Shown here piece after piece: positions 1 through 8,559 of a stretch of 64,000 nucleotides of DNA. This DNA is from Mesorhizobium atlanticum (GTDB taxonomy: Bacteria; Pseudomonadota; Alphaproteobacteria; Rhizobiales; Rhizobiaceae). The notes under the pieces were generated by a model. It worked only from the letters and a program-made list of their open reading frames with translations, searched no databases and was not told the DNA's origin. Every line of letters starts with the position of its first letter. The stretch's first letter is position 1. The position numbers and the translations under genes were made by a program. The stretch is from the NCBI RefSeq assembly GCF_003289965.1, contig NZ_QMBQ01000014.1:30970-94969 (forward strand). Reading direction: 5' to 3'.

Positions 1-297
1 GATGCCATCCTTGCCGAGCAGGGCGTTACGGTCAGCCCGGTCTACTGGAGCGATCGCGATGACTGGACATTGGCGATGATCGCCGCGGGGCTTGGGTTCG
101 GGTTCATGCCCGAACATACCGCCAAGCATCCCGGCGTGGTGCCTCTGCCGATCACCGAGCCGGAGTTCTGGCGCGAGGTCAATCTCGTCACGGTGCGCGG
201 CCGCAGGCATTCGCCCGCGGTCGGCGCATTGGTGCGCGAAGCCACGCAGAAGAAATGGTTCGGCGAGCGGGTGAAGGCGCTGTCCGCCGCCGAGTAG
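1..297 (+). CDS. LysR-family transcriptional regulator, C-terminal fragment (cut by window edge)
   Basis: The frame is open from base 1 to a TAG at 295-297, giving 98 residues with no start in view, so only the end of the effector-binding domain is seen. The segment GLGFGFMPE followed by FWREVNLVTVRGRRHSP closely matches the end of the complete LysR regulator at 2818-3732 (GLGICFIPE, VWREVSLVVVAGRRFSP), so the two are paralogues. LysR proteins are cytoplasmic DNA-binding regulators that respond to a small ligand; the ligand cannot be inferred. Family call is firm, target unknown. Confidence 0.85.
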   Translation, partial: DAILAEQGVTVSPVYWSDRDDWTLAMIAAGLGFGFMPEHTAKHPGVVPLPITEPEFWREVNLVTVRGRRHSPAVGALVREATQKKWFGERVKALSAAE

Positions 298-346
298 GCT
301 TGTCGGGCGGCACCGTCGCATCGATATCCGGCAACGTGCCCGTTCG

Positions 347-811
347 TCAGTTCTTTTTGACGGTTGAAGTCACCGACTGAATGACCTCGGTTGCCATCTT
401 GAACTGTGCGGGGCGATCCGTGATGCCATGCCGCTTGGCGATCCAGTCGAAATCGCTGTAGGCGGCGTAAACCGAACCGTCGGCGGTCTGGTAGACCAGC
501 ACGCGCACGGGCCAGTCGAGCCCGGCCTCTGGGTTGGATGTGATGAACGTCGTGCCGAGTGCTGGATTGCCGAACATGACGAGCCGCGAAGGCCTTACGT
601 CGTTGCCCGCATTCTTGCCAAGCTGAGCCTGGTCGATGACGCCAAAGAACTTGATGCCTTTCTTGAGCACGTCCTTCTTGATGCGGGCGACGGTTTCGGC
701 GACGGAATAGTCGCTCTTCACCGTGACGACGCCGTCCGAAGCGGCAGCCGGCAGGGCAACAGCCATCAGCATGGCGGCGCCTGCAAGCAGAGTTTTGAGA
801 TGGTTGCTCAT
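347..811 (-). CDS. DUF302 family secreted protein
   Basis: A 154-residue protein with a clear signal peptide (residues 1-24, ending PAAA before SDG), then a DUF302 domain over about residues 28-150 with the features GIKFFGVIDQ, PALGTTF, DWPVRVLVYQ and SDFDWIAKRHG. DUF302 proteins are small alpha/beta proteins of unproven function, often found beside redox or metal genes. The start has a GGAG-type site (ggagaccgac) upstream. It lies downstream of the MFS gene on the same strand (43 bp gap) and could be co-transcribed with it. A second, cytoplasmic DUF302 protein occurs at 24831-25217. Confidence 0.8.
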   Translation of the reverse strand: MSNHLKTLLAGAAMLMAVALPAAASDGVVTVKSDYSVAETVARIKKDVLKKGIKFFGVIDQAQLGKNAGNDVRPSRLVMFGNPALGTTFITSNPEAGLDWPVRVLVYQTADGSVYAAYSDFDWIAKRHGITDRPAQFKMATEVIQSVTSTVKKN

Positions 812-853
812 GTCGGTCTCCTTGGTTGAATAACTGAGCTGCGGTTTTTGGTT

Positions 854-2056
854 TCAGGGCTTGGGCGTTCGCAGCACACGCGCTATCGCGATCGCACCAG
901 CGAGAACCGCGGCAAGGACGGCCACGCATGCAGTCCAGCCGACACGGTCATAGATCTGTCCGATGAGGAAGCTGCCGGCGAGCCCGCCCCCATAGTAGGA
1001 TGCGAGATAGATGCCGCTCGCAGCGGCGCGATCGTGCGACGCGGTCCGGCTGACATGTCCCGTGGCTATCGCCTGAGCCAGGAAGGTGCCGACGGCAGTG
1101 AGCGCCATCCCGACGAGAACAACCGGAAGATTTGGCACAAGCAGCAGAAGCAAACCGATGATCGCCAGCGCAAGCGTCGCTCCGATCCCTCCCCTGGAGC
1201 CAAGGCTCGCTGCGACTCGGCCGGCAAGCGGAGTGGTCAACATCGATGGCAGGAAAACGAAATAGACTGCGCCCAGGGCCATCGGCGTGAGCGAAAGCGG
1301 GACCGCGACGAGCTGGAAATTCACGTAAGTGAACGTGCCGATAAAGACGAACAGGATCAGAAAACCGATCGCGAAACAGGCCCGCAGCTCGACGTTCCGC
1401 AACGGCGCTTTCCAGGCGGCGCGGACAGGCTTGCCCTCCAGGTCGGCGCGCATCATTTCCGAGGTCTTCTGCAGTGTGAACCAGACAAGAGCGGCGCCGA
1501 GCAGATTAAGCGCGGCGAAGGTCAGGAAGTTGGTGGAGATGCCGAACGTGTCGGCGACCGCCGCCGACATCAACCGGCCGAAAAAGTTGCTGGCCACATT
1601 GCCGGTCACATAGGCCGCAAGCGCGCTCGTGGTCTGCCGCGCTGAAAAATGCTCGGCCAGATAGGCCATCGTCAGCGTGAAGGCTGTCGACATGCAAAGG
1701 CCCTGTGCCACGCGCAGCAAGGCGAAAACAACGATATTGTCTGTCTGCGACAGCAGCGTCGTCGGGATCGCCAGGATGGCCAGGCTGATCCAGATGCCGT
1801 TGCGGCGATCAATGCCGCGCCCAAAGAGCGCGACGGCGATACCAGCCACCGCCATGCCGAACGTGCTGGCGTTCACGGCGAAGCCCATGGTGGCGCGGCT
1901 GACGCCGAATTTCACCACCAGCGAAGGCAGGATGGCCTGGGTGGCGAACAGGTCAACCAGCGTCAGGAACGCAATCAGCGCGATCAGGCTGAAGCGCCAG
2001 CTGTCTGCGGCCAAAATGCGAACCTTTGTCGGTTCCGTCCGTTCACTCGTCGTCAT
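854..2056 (-). CDS. MFS transporter (drug/solute efflux type)
   Basis: About 400 residues with roughly twelve hydrophobic segments. The first helix begins near FSLIALIAFLTLVDLFATQAI, and the loop FGRGIDRRNG matches the conserved MFS loop between helices 2 and 3. The family (AraJ/YnfM-like major facilitator) couples proton entry to export of small molecules in the inner membrane. I chose ATG at 2056 because it has GGAG six bases upstream; an in-frame TTG at 2086 would add ten polar residues. Substrate unknown. It lies between two small secreted proteins on the same strand. Confidence 0.85.
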   Translation of the reverse strand: MTTSERTEPTKVRILAADSWRFSLIALIAFLTLVDLFATQAILPSLVVKFGVSRATMGFAVNASTFGMAVAGIAVALFGRGIDRRNGIWISLAILAIPTTLLSQTDNIVVFALLRVAQGLCMSTAFTLTMAYLAEHFSARQTTSALAAYVTGNVASNFFGRLMSAAVADTFGISTNFLTFAALNLLGAALVWFTLQKTSEMMRADLEGKPVRAAWKAPLRNVELRACFAIGFLILFVFIGTFTYVNFQLVAVPLSLTPMALGAVYFVFLPSMLTTPLAGRVAASLGSRGGIGATLALAIIGLLLLLVPNLPVVLVGMALTAVGTFLAQAIATGHVSRTASHDRAAASGIYLASYYGGGLAGSFLIGQIYDRVGWTACVAVLAAVLAGAIAIARVLRTPKP

Positions 2057-2142
2057 GACAGGCTCCGTCGCCACGTCCTCGGGCAATCGCCCGAGGATGG
2101 GCCTTCTTCCGATGTCGGGATCACTTCACCGCTGCGAGCGGC

Positions 2143-2625
2143 TCACATCATGTGGTCTTCGTGCATCGCAGGCGGCAGCACGTCGGCCGAATAGAGGACG
2201 GCCGGAACCTTGCCGTTGTTCTTCCACCAGTGGGCGAGCTGGCCGAATTCGGCGGTCACGTCGCCGGCCGGATGTTCAATGCCGACCTTGCAGGTGCTTG
2301 CGTATTCGGTGATGGAACCTTCGACGACGATAATGTTGGCGGGGCGGACATTGTGCTCGTGCCACGGCACAACGCCGCCGGGCTGAACGACGAGCTTGCG
2401 AAGGCGCAGCATGTTGCCTTTCCACGCCTCACCCTTGCTGCTCAAATCGATTGCGGAAAGCACCGTGTCGGTGACGCCGACCGGCTTGCTGGGATGTTCC
2501 TGGATATCGGTGGTGGCGGCCTGCCCGGCAGGGCAGTCGCCTGCGAAAGCCGGAGCCGCCGAAAATGCAGCGGTCGCGGACAGCATGCCCAGGGCGAACG
2601 CGAGGTTGAGTTTCTTGGTAGCCAT
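2143..2625 (-). CDS. secreted cupin-domain protein
   Basis: A 160-residue protein with a signal peptide (cleavage near PAFA before GDCP, about residue 28), so probably periplasmic. The cupin core shows PGGVVPWHEHNVRPANIIVVEG, with two histidines and a glutamate or nearby polar residue able to bind a metal, followed by the second strand motif around EFGQLAHWWKNN. Two cysteines (GDCP and STCK) may form a disulfide. RBS GGAG precedes ATG. The function of this family of periplasmic cupins is not established; a LysR gene lies upstream on the same strand, 192 bp away, and may control it. Confidence 0.8.
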   Translation of the reverse strand: MATKKLNLAFALGMLSATAAFSAAPAFAGDCPAGQAATTDIQEHPSKPVGVTDTVLSAIDLSSKGEAWKGNMLRLRKLVVQPGGVVPWHEHNVRPANIIVVEGSITEYASTCKVGIEHPAGDVTAEFGQLAHWWKNNGKVPAVLYSADVLPPAMHEDHMM

Positions 2626-2817
2626 CTCGTATTTCTCCTTTGTCGGTGCCCAATCGCGGGAGGCGGGGCATGACGAGGAGAGTGACCGGAGCGTCGTCGA
2701 AAGAGAAATGCTGACTGGCTCTTAAATCGATACCTGAAAACTATCGTGGATCATCATACCGACGCGAAAGTCCGTGCCACGACATAGAGCGTGGCCTCGG
2801 TTCTTTTCTTCGATTTG

Positions 2818-3732
2818 CTATGCAGCCGTTTTCCTTACCGACAGATCGATGCCGCTTTCCGGCCAGCTGTGTGCCTTAACGCTGTTGACGAAGGTTGATG
2901 TGGCTGGCGAAAACCGACGCCCGGCAACAACGACAAGCGATACCTCTCGCCAAACCTCCGGATCGATAACAGGCCTGATCTGCAAGCCCGGGATGACGGC
3001 GCTGAATTCCGGGATGAAGCAGATACCCAGCCCGCCCGAGACCATGTTTTGGATCCAGTCTTCGCGTTCGCTGGCGTAGGAGATCCTGAGCTTCACACCG
3101 CGTTCATTGCAAAGGCCTGCAAGGTAGTCGCGATACTCGCAGTTCAGGCGCCTGAGATAGTTTTCGCCGTCGAGCTCCGAGATGGCGACATTGTCGTTAC
3201 GGGCCAGCCGATGCCCATTGGGAAACGCAAGCACGAACCGCTCGCGATAGAGCGGCGTGACATCGAACCGCTCCGGGAAACTATCGCTCGAGGCCATGAT
3301 GGCGACATCGATCTCACCCGCTTCCAGCAGCTGCGACAGGGATGCCGGCACGCCCTCGACAAGCTGCAACTGGATGCCTTGCTGGCGCCGGTTGAAATCC
3401 GTCAACAGACCGGTAAATCGGCGCGGACCGATCGTGCACATCACCCCAACCTTGAGATTTGCGTTCTCCAAGCACAGAAACCTCGACGCCTCCTGGTGAA
3501 CGCCGGTCACCTCATCGAGGATTTGCTGAAATCTGGGGCGGAGCAAAGCGCCCAGATCCGTTAGGTGCGTCAGGTTCCGCTCGCGGCGAAACAGCAGGCC
3601 GCCGACCTCGTCCTCGAGCTGCTGGATGGCCCGCGACAGCGCCGGCTGGGTGACGTTGCACTTCTCGCCGGCGCGCGTGAAATTCCGGGTCTCGCAAACG
3701 GCCAGGAAGTAGCGGATGTGATGGATGTCCAT
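2818..3732 (-). CDS. LysR-family transcriptional regulator
   Basis: A 304-residue protein with the normal LysR architecture. The N-terminal winged helix-turn-helix begins MDIHHIRYFLAVCETRNFTR and contains the recognition region AGEKCNVTQPALSRAIQQLE; the periplasmic-binding-like effector domain spans about residues 90-295. It resembles OxyR/CysB-group regulators in size, but no diagnostic cysteine pair can be asserted. Neighbours on the same strand are a secreted cupin, an MFS transporter and a DUF302 protein, which are plausible targets (inference). It is paralogous to the fragment at 1-297. Confidence 0.92.
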   Translation of the reverse strand: MDIHHIRYFLAVCETRNFTRAGEKCNVTQPALSRAIQQLEDEVGGLLFRRERNLTHLTDLGALLRPRFQQILDEVTGVHQEASRFLCLENANLKVGVMCTIGPRRFTGLLTDFNRRQQGIQLQLVEGVPASLSQLLEAGEIDVAIMASSDSFPERFDVTPLYRERFVLAFPNGHRLARNDNVAISELDGENYLRRLNCEYRDYLAGLCNERGVKLRISYASEREDWIQNMVSGGLGICFIPEFSAVIPGLQIRPVIDPEVWREVSLVVVAGRRFSPATSTFVNSVKAHSWPESGIDLSVRKTAA

Positions 3733-3902
3733 GCGTATCGTCCCTCAGCTGTATAGATGCATTTGCATGCTCGAAGACTGCCGCAACGGGCCGGATCATG
3801 CCAATGCGCGGGGGCTATAAAGTCGATACCGTTTCGTCATGCGACGATGGCGGGCCAAGGCCCGCCATCCAACTGTCCGGTCGTAGCTGACGCTGAGGGG
3901 TA

Positions 3903-4178
3903 TCAGCTGTGATGACCCAGGGCAAACAGCTGGGCGCAGAACTGCGCGTGCGGCTTGCTCATGGCGGCGTCGTTGCATTCCTTCATCATCGCGTCCTGCG
4001 TGTTCTTCGGCGTCGCTTTCCACGCGGTCTCGAAGTCGGCGCTCGACTTCATCGTCTTCATGCCCGCATCGGTGAAGAAGGGCTGCATGTTGGAGGGTTC
4101 GTCGAGGGCGCCGGCGAAGGCCACGCCACCAAGAACGGAAAGGGCAAAAGCGCCGAGGCAGATAGCTTTAAGGTTCAT
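3903..4178 (-). CDS. small secreted protein, paralogue A of a tandem pair
   Basis: Ninety-one residues: signal peptide 1-22 (ending VAFA before GALDEP), then a mature domain with FFTDAGMKTMK, FETAWKAT, MMKECNDAAM and KPHAQFCAQLFALG. The protein at 4369-4644 has the same length and the same motif order, so this is a tandem duplication. Two cysteines spaced C-x12-C with methionines and a histidine between them could form a disulfide or bind metal (inference). RBS AAGGA before ATG. I do not recognise a named family. It sits upstream of, and opposite in strand to, the bufferin operon. Confidence 0.75.
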   Translation of the reverse strand: MNLKAICLGAFALSVLGGVAFAGALDEPSNMQPFFTDAGMKTMKSSADFETAWKATPKNTQDAMMKECNDAAMSKPHAQFCAQLFALGHHS

Positions 4179-4368
4179 TTTGAAGTCCTTCTCTGGTTAG
4201 GTAGTCGTCCACTCGACAACCGTTTGATTGGTTTGACAGCAATTCAGAATTACTGACTTCCTCCTTGCTGGTATGAACCTTGCCGCAGTCACCTGCCAAC
4301 TCGCCAATGCCATCTGCGTATGAAGACTATGCCGGTTCTGCATCCACAGATGCTTCCCGGCACGGGCA

Positions 4369-4644
4369 CTAATTGACTCCGCCCAAAGCGAGGACATTGG
4401 CACAGAATTGGACATGCGGCTTGCGCATCGCCGGGTCGTCGCATGCCTTCGTCATCTTTGCCCGGTCATGCTTCGACAGGGCGAACCAGGCTTTCTTGAA
4501 TCCAGCCATCGGTTTCATCGTCTTCATCGTGGCGTCCGTGTAGAAGGTCGGCAGTGCAGCGAGGTCGGTGAACGGGTTGGCGGACGCCGGGTTCGCGCCA
4601 AAGGCGATGGCAAGCACAGCGACGCAGGCAAGTTTTTTTCTCAT
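4369..4644 (-). CDS. small secreted protein, paralogue B of a tandem pair
   Basis: Ninety-one residues from ATG at 4642-4644, preceded by GGAG. Signal peptide 1-22 (ending ANPASA), mature domain with FYTDATMKTMK, FKKAWFALS, MTKACDDPAM and KPHVQFCANVLALGG. It aligns without gaps over most of its length to the neighbour at 3903-4178, including the two cysteines C-x12-C. Longer upstream reading in the same frame (to 5613) is antisense to the patatin-like gene and has no signal character, so it is not used. Function unknown; periplasmic location inferred. Confidence 0.75.
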   Translation of the reverse strand: MRKKLACVAVLAIAFGANPASANPFTDLAALPTFYTDATMKTMKPMAGFKKAWFALSKHDRAKMTKACDDPAMRKPHVQFCANVLALGGVN

Positions 4645-4848
4645 CGTTGATCTCCTTTGCACTTCAGGCGCGGCCTGGGTGAACGGCGCCAGCCTGATCG
4701 GGAACAGAGTGCGGCGCGTGAGGACGGGCAGCCAATGCAATCTGCCTATGGACTTCATGCCACCTTGGCATTTCGGCTGAACAAGAAGATGCGGCAGTCT
4801 CTCTCTCCAATCGCCCTTGCCGGCGACCTTGGGGATGGAGACCAGATC

Positions 4849-5694
4849 ATGCCTGCTCAGTCCGCAGTGAGAACAGTCGCAGCCGCCACGCCGACAGCGC
4901 ATCTTGGTGTCGAAGACCGGACGATCGACATCGTGCTGGCAAACGACGCGCATGCTGCTTTCGTCTGGGGTGTGCTCGACCGGCTGCTGGACGAGCCGAA
5001 CTGCAACGTGAGCAGCGTTACCGCGTCGGGCTTCGCGGCGATGCAAGCGGCGGTCTTTGCCTATGGGCTGAGCGTCGGCGGCAGGCGCGGCGCGCGGACA
5101 GCGCTCGCCAATTTCTGGCGGCGCGTCAGCCACGCCTCGATGTTCGCCATCGACAGAACGAGCCTGCTGCGCTCGATGCTGGAACAATCGATCGACCTCA
5201 AGCGGATCCGCGACGAAGACTGCCCGGTGAAACTGGACGTCGTAGCCGTCAACGCCCGCAGCGACGCTTTGAAGACATTCTCGTGCAGGCAGTTGTCGAT
5301 CGACGCGATCGTGGCGGCAGCCACTGTTCCGTTCCTGTCCGCAGCCGTTGAAATCGACGGCGACTTCTATTGGGGCGATGGCGACATCTCGCAATTGCCG
5401 ACCGCGTTTTCGACCGGAGCCCCCCATGGTCTGATGGTCACCGGCAAGCCGTCGCGGTGTCCGGATCGCAGCCTCGCCTCTACCCATTGCGCGACCGGAT
5501 GCGCCGCGGTTCACACGATCTTCGATAGCCAATATCGAGCTGCACCTCCGCTGCTTCTGAGACCCTGGATCGACTGGGGCGAGCTGACTGACATTCGTGA
5601 CAGGGGACGGCAATCTGCCGAGAACTGGCTTGCGGCCGATCTTTCACGCGCCCATGAGCGCCCCGCTTTCGACTGCAGAACCCAATACGTCTAG
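4849..5694 (+). CDS. patatin-like protein with degenerate catalytic motifs
   Basis: 281 residues from ATG 4849 (GGAG eight bases upstream). The fold is recognisable from conserved patatin-phospholipase blocks: AFVWGVLDRLLDEP, AAVFAYGLSVGGRRGARTAL, FWRRVS and the late block FYWGDG. But the three catalytic motifs are changed: the glycine-rich oxyanion loop (normally GGGAHGAF) reads ANDAHAAF, the nucleophile elbow (normally GTSAG) reads around TASGF, and the catalytic aspartate motif (normally DGG) reads GDGD. It is therefore probably not a lipase but a pseudoenzyme or a decaying copy. Active relatives are lipid acyl hydrolases. A strong terminator follows. Start further upstream (4657) is possible but lacks conserved sequence. 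Confidence 0.65.
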   Translation: MPAQSAVRTVAAATPTAHLGVEDRTIDIVLANDAHAAFVWGVLDRLLDEPNCNVSSVTASGFAAMQAAVFAYGLSVGGRRGARTALANFWRRVSHASMFAIDRTSLLRSMLEQSIDLKRIRDEDCPVKLDVVAVNARSDALKTFSCRQLSIDAIVAAATVPFLSAAVEIDGDFYWGDGDISQLPTAFSTGAPHGLMVTGKPSRCPDRSLASTHCATGCAAVHTIFDSQYRAAPPLLLRPWIDWGELTDIRDRGRQSAENWLAADLSRAHERPAFDCRTQYV

Positions 5695-5750
5695 GCGCTT
5701 CCCTCCCGCCTAGCCGCGCCTGCTTCGCATACTCCCGAATGCAGGCGCCA

Positions 5751-5783
5751 GGCCCTCCGGTTCCCCGGCCGGAGGGCCTTTTT
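5751..5783 (+). terminator. rho-independent terminator
   Basis: GGCCCTCCGG and its complement CCGGAGGGCC frame a short loop and are followed by TTTTT. It ends the patatin-like transcript and separates it from the bufferin operon. Confidence 0.85.
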
Positions 5784-5928
5784 CGTACCGCTCTCCAGAA
5801 CATAGTGGCCGCGTATCAATTCCATGCCGAGACAGCATTTCAGCTCGACATCGCGATCGGAGAGACTGATCTGCAGACGGGCCTCTAGGCCGGTCTTTCT
5901 CTCGAAACGCCAACCAGGAGACAAGCCT

Positions 5929-6198
5929 GTGATCAACACCAAGACCCTCATCGGATCGGCCCTCGCGGCTGCCACCACGCTCGCCGCGACGGCGGCATAC
6001 AGCGGCCCGGCCGCCAAGCCCGGCTTCGCCTTCGAAAAATGTTACGGCGTCGTGAAGGCTGGCCAGAACGACTGCCAGACCGCCACGCATTCCTGCGCCG
6101 GCACCGCGACCGCCGACAACCAGCCGGATTCGTGGCTCTACGTGCCCGCCGGCAGCTGCGCCAAGATCGCGGGCGGCAGCGACAAGCCGAAAGCCTAG
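5929..6198 (+). CDS. bufA: bufferin precursor peptide, DUF2282 (BufA1-like)
   Basis: Eighty-nine residues from GTG 5929 (AGGAG eight bases upstream; no ATG fits). A signal peptide covers about residues 1-25. The mature part carries four cysteines in EKCYGVVKAGQNDC, THSCAG and AGSC, the hallmark of DUF2282. In characterised bufferins, the DUF692 partner converts cysteines to thiooxazole-type heterocycles that bind copper in the periplasm. The next two genes are exactly the expected DUF692 and DUF2063 partners, so the call rests on sequence and context. Copper is the known ligand of the family; its relevance here is inference. Confidence 0.85.
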   Translation: MINTKTLIGSALAAATTLAATAAYSGPAAKPGFAFEKCYGVVKAGQNDCQTATHSCAGTATADNQPDSWLYVPAGSCAKIAGGSDKPKA

Positions 6199-6241
6199 CA
6201 ACTTCCACCTCGAGCCAACCAGACCAGAATGGAGGAGACCG

Positions 6242-7276
6242 ATGTCCGTGATGTTTTCACCTCTCGCGATCCCCGCATCGGCGGGCATCGGTCTTCGCTC
6301 GCCTCACATCGCCGAGATGCTCACGCGGCGCCCTTCGGCTGGCTGGCTCGAGGTCCACGCCGAGAACTACATGGGTGACGGCGCTGGCGTCGAGGCGCTG
6401 GAAAGGCTGCGCCAGATCTACCCGCTGTCCGTGCACGGCGTCGGCCTGTCGCTCGGCAGCGCAGGAGGTCTGGACCGTGACCACCTGGAACGGCTGCGCA
6501 AGGTCTGCGAGCGCTTCGAGCCCGATCTGGTCTCCGAGCATCTCGCCTGGAGCGTCGCGGACGGCGCCTATCTCAACGACCTCTTACCGCTGCGCTATGA
6601 CGAAGAGGCGCTGGCGGTCGTTGCCCGCAATGTCGAGACGCTCCAGGATACGCTGAAGCGGCGCGTGCTGATCGAGAACCTGTCGGCATACCTGGCATTC
6701 GCGGACTCCTCGATGAACGAGGCGGAGTTCCTGGCAGCGCTCGTGGCACGGACCGGCTGTGGCCTGCTGCTCGACGTCAACAACGTCCATGTTTCCGCGC
6801 ACAACTTGCAATATGACTCCGAGGCTTTCATCGACGCGTTGCCTGCGGAGGCCATCGGCGAAATCCACCTCGCCGGTCATGCAACCAACCAGGTCGGGAC
6901 CGACACCGTGCTGATCGACGATCACGGCTCGCGCGTGCCGCCAGTGGTCTGGGCCCTCTACCGGCATGCCATAGACCGGCTCGGGCCGCGCCCAACCTTG
7001 ATCGAGTGGGACACCGACGTTCCCGTTCTCGATGTGCTGCTTGGCGAAGCGATGTGGGCCGACATGCTGACCGCTTCGATCATGTTCAACCGCAGGCAGG
7101 CCGCGCGACGCGACCAAACAACCGAAGCGCGGGCGAGGCCTATCTCACTTTCTTACGAATGCGAAACGACGACCAGCATGCCCGTCCTTGCGGCGTTTGC
7201 CGCTGCCAGGGTCGCGAAACGGTCCGTCTCCTTGGCGCTGCCCTCGCTTGAGGAGATATACCATGCTGCCGCTTGA
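6242..7276 (+). CDS. bufB: DUF692 multinuclear iron oxidase (BufB, MNIO)
   Basis: 344 residues with the TIM-barrel DUF692 signature: GIGLRSPH near the start, WLEVHAENYMG, SVHGVGLSLG, SEHLAWS, LIENLSAY, LLLDVNNVHVSAHN, EIHLAGH, DDHGSRV and LIEWDTDVP. The histidines, glutamates and aspartates in these blocks are the metal ligands of the family. MNIOs modify cysteines of a precursor peptide, here the DUF2282 protein 43 bp upstream. The last 55-60 residues (after about 285) extend beyond the usual family length and look low in conservation. The end overlaps bufC by 14 bp. Confidence 0.92.
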   Translation: MSVMFSPLAIPASAGIGLRSPHIAEMLTRRPSAGWLEVHAENYMGDGAGVEALERLRQIYPLSVHGVGLSLGSAGGLDRDHLERLRKVCERFEPDLVSEHLAWSVADGAYLNDLLPLRYDEEALAVVARNVETLQDTLKRRVLIENLSAYLAFADSSMNEAEFLAALVARTGCGLLLDVNNVHVSAHNLQYDSEAFIDALPAEAIGEIHLAGHATNQVGTDTVLIDDHGSRVPPVVWALYRHAIDRLGPRPTLIEWDTDVPVLDVLLGEAMWADMLTASIMFNRRQAARRDQTTEARARPISLSYECETTTSMPVLAAFAAARVAKRSVSLALPSLEEIYHAAA

Positions 7277-8060
7277 GCACTTGCAGACCACCATGGCGCG
7301 CGCCGTGCTGGCCCTGGAACCATCGATTGGCGCGAAAGCGCTCACCGCCGGCAAGGCCGATCCGCTGGCACGCCTTCGCATTTACCAAAACAACACCCGC
7401 AGCTCGCTGACCGCCGTGCTGATGGCGGTCTTTCCGGTTACGGTTCACCTGGTCGACGAGCGTTTCTTCCGCTACGCAGCAAGCGAGTTCATTCGACGCC
7501 ATCCACCGGCGGAATCGCGACTGGCGCGCTATGGCGCCGGCTTCCCGCGCTTCCTCAAGTCGATCGACACGCTGTCCGACATGCCGATCGTCGCTGAAAC
7601 GGCGCGGCTCGAATGGGCCATCGCCGAAGCGCTCGATGCGGCTTCCTTGCCAGCCCGGAGTCTCGCAGACTTCGAGAATATGGATCTGGGCACTTCTCCG
7701 GACATCCTGATGCAGCCGTCGCTCAGGCTGATCCTCTCGCACTGGTCGATCCTGTCCGTATGGACGGCGCACCAGCAGGACGCTGCCGACCGGCATAGCG
7801 GCTGGACAAGACGCGCCGAACGTGTGGCGCTGTGGCGAGCGGGAGACAGCATCCGGCTCGTTCGGCTCGATCGTGCGAACTTCGCTTTCCTGCACTCCCT
7901 GAAGCATGGCCTCGGCCTTGAGCATGCCGCCGGCCGCGCACTGGCGCTCGATCCGGGTTTCGATCTCGTATCCGCGCTCGTGCGTCTTTTCGGCGACGGG
8001 CTCGTCACCGCTGTGCGAGCCGCCGCGAACTCCCACTCAAACTCATGGAGACAGTCATGA
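7263..8060 (+). CDS. bufC: DUF2063 putative DNA-binding/partner protein (BufC)
   Basis: 265 residues from ATG 7263 with GAGGAG upstream. The N-terminal DUF2063 domain includes RLRIYQNNTRSSLTAVLMAVFP and FIRRHPP, the blocks by which this family is known. In bufferin and related systems it pairs with the MNIO enzyme and helps present the precursor peptide; despite the historic label, it is not a classical repressor. Overlap with bufB (14 bp) and with the DoxX gene (4 bp) shows a tightly coupled operon. Confidence 0.88.
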   Translation: MLPLEHLQTTMARAVLALEPSIGAKALTAGKADPLARLRIYQNNTRSSLTAVLMAVFPVTVHLVDERFFRYAASEFIRRHPPAESRLARYGAGFPRFLKSIDTLSDMPIVAETARLEWAIAEALDAASLPARSLADFENMDLGTSPDILMQPSLRLILSHWSILSVWTAHQQDAADRHSGWTRRAERVALWRAGDSIRLVRLDRANFAFLHSLKHGLGLEHAAGRALALDPGFDLVSALVRLFGDGLVTAVRAAANSHSNSWRQS

Positions 8061-8533
8061 CCGCAGTATCAGATCATCCTTCATCCGGCCCGGCCGGCCT
8101 TGCCGGCCTCTACAGGCGCATCATCAAGCTGCCCGAACATATACCGTTTTCGCTCGTCCAACTCGCCGCTCGCGTGGCAGTGGCGCATGTCTTCTGGCAG
8201 TCGGCCCAGAGCAAGCTTGCGTCCTGGCCGGTGACGCTGCAGCTGTTCGCCAACGAATACAATTTGCCGTTTATCGACCCGTCGATTGCGGCGCCTCTGG
8301 CGACGACGGCGGAAATCACAGGTTCGGTGTTGATCTTCCTTGGACTGTTCTCGCGCCTCGCAGCCTTGATGCTGCTCGGCGTCGTCGCCGTCATCCAGAT
8401 CTTCGTCTATCCGGAGAACTGGGCCGAGCATTTGCTGTGGTCCTCGTTGCTGCTTCTGGTGCTGACACGCGGCGCCGGCGTCTTTTCGCTCGACCAGGTT
8501 GCCGAGCGGATCCTTTCAGCATCCAAAAAATAG
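8057..8533 (+). CDS. DoxX family membrane protein (BufD-like)
   Basis: 158 residues from ATG 8057, which overlaps the bufC stop as ATGA and has GGAG six bases upstream; ATG 8045 would add four residues. It has about four transmembrane segments, with the DoxX features AHVFWQSAQSKLASWP, a gas-channel-like hydrophobic core and LLLLVLTRGAGVFSLDQ. DoxX proteins are a frequent fourth member of bufferin operons and are thought to help redox steps at the membrane. Operon membership is seen directly; its role is inference. Confidence 0.85.
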   Translation: MTAVSDHPSSGPAGLAGLYRRIIKLPEHIPFSLVQLAARVAVAHVFWQSAQSKLASWPVTLQLFANEYNLPFIDPSIAAPLATTAEITGSVLIFLGLFSRLAALMLLGVVAVIQIFVYPENWAEHLLWSSLLLLVLTRGAGVFSLDQVAERILSASKK

Positions 8534-8559
8534 AAGTTCCGGCAAGGTGGAAACGGACG

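Noticed and set aside
4222..4245. TTGATTGG-TTTGACA resembling a FixK box
   Set aside because: The second half does not match (T/G)CAA at the needed distance, and the neighbouring genes are not of low-oxygen type.
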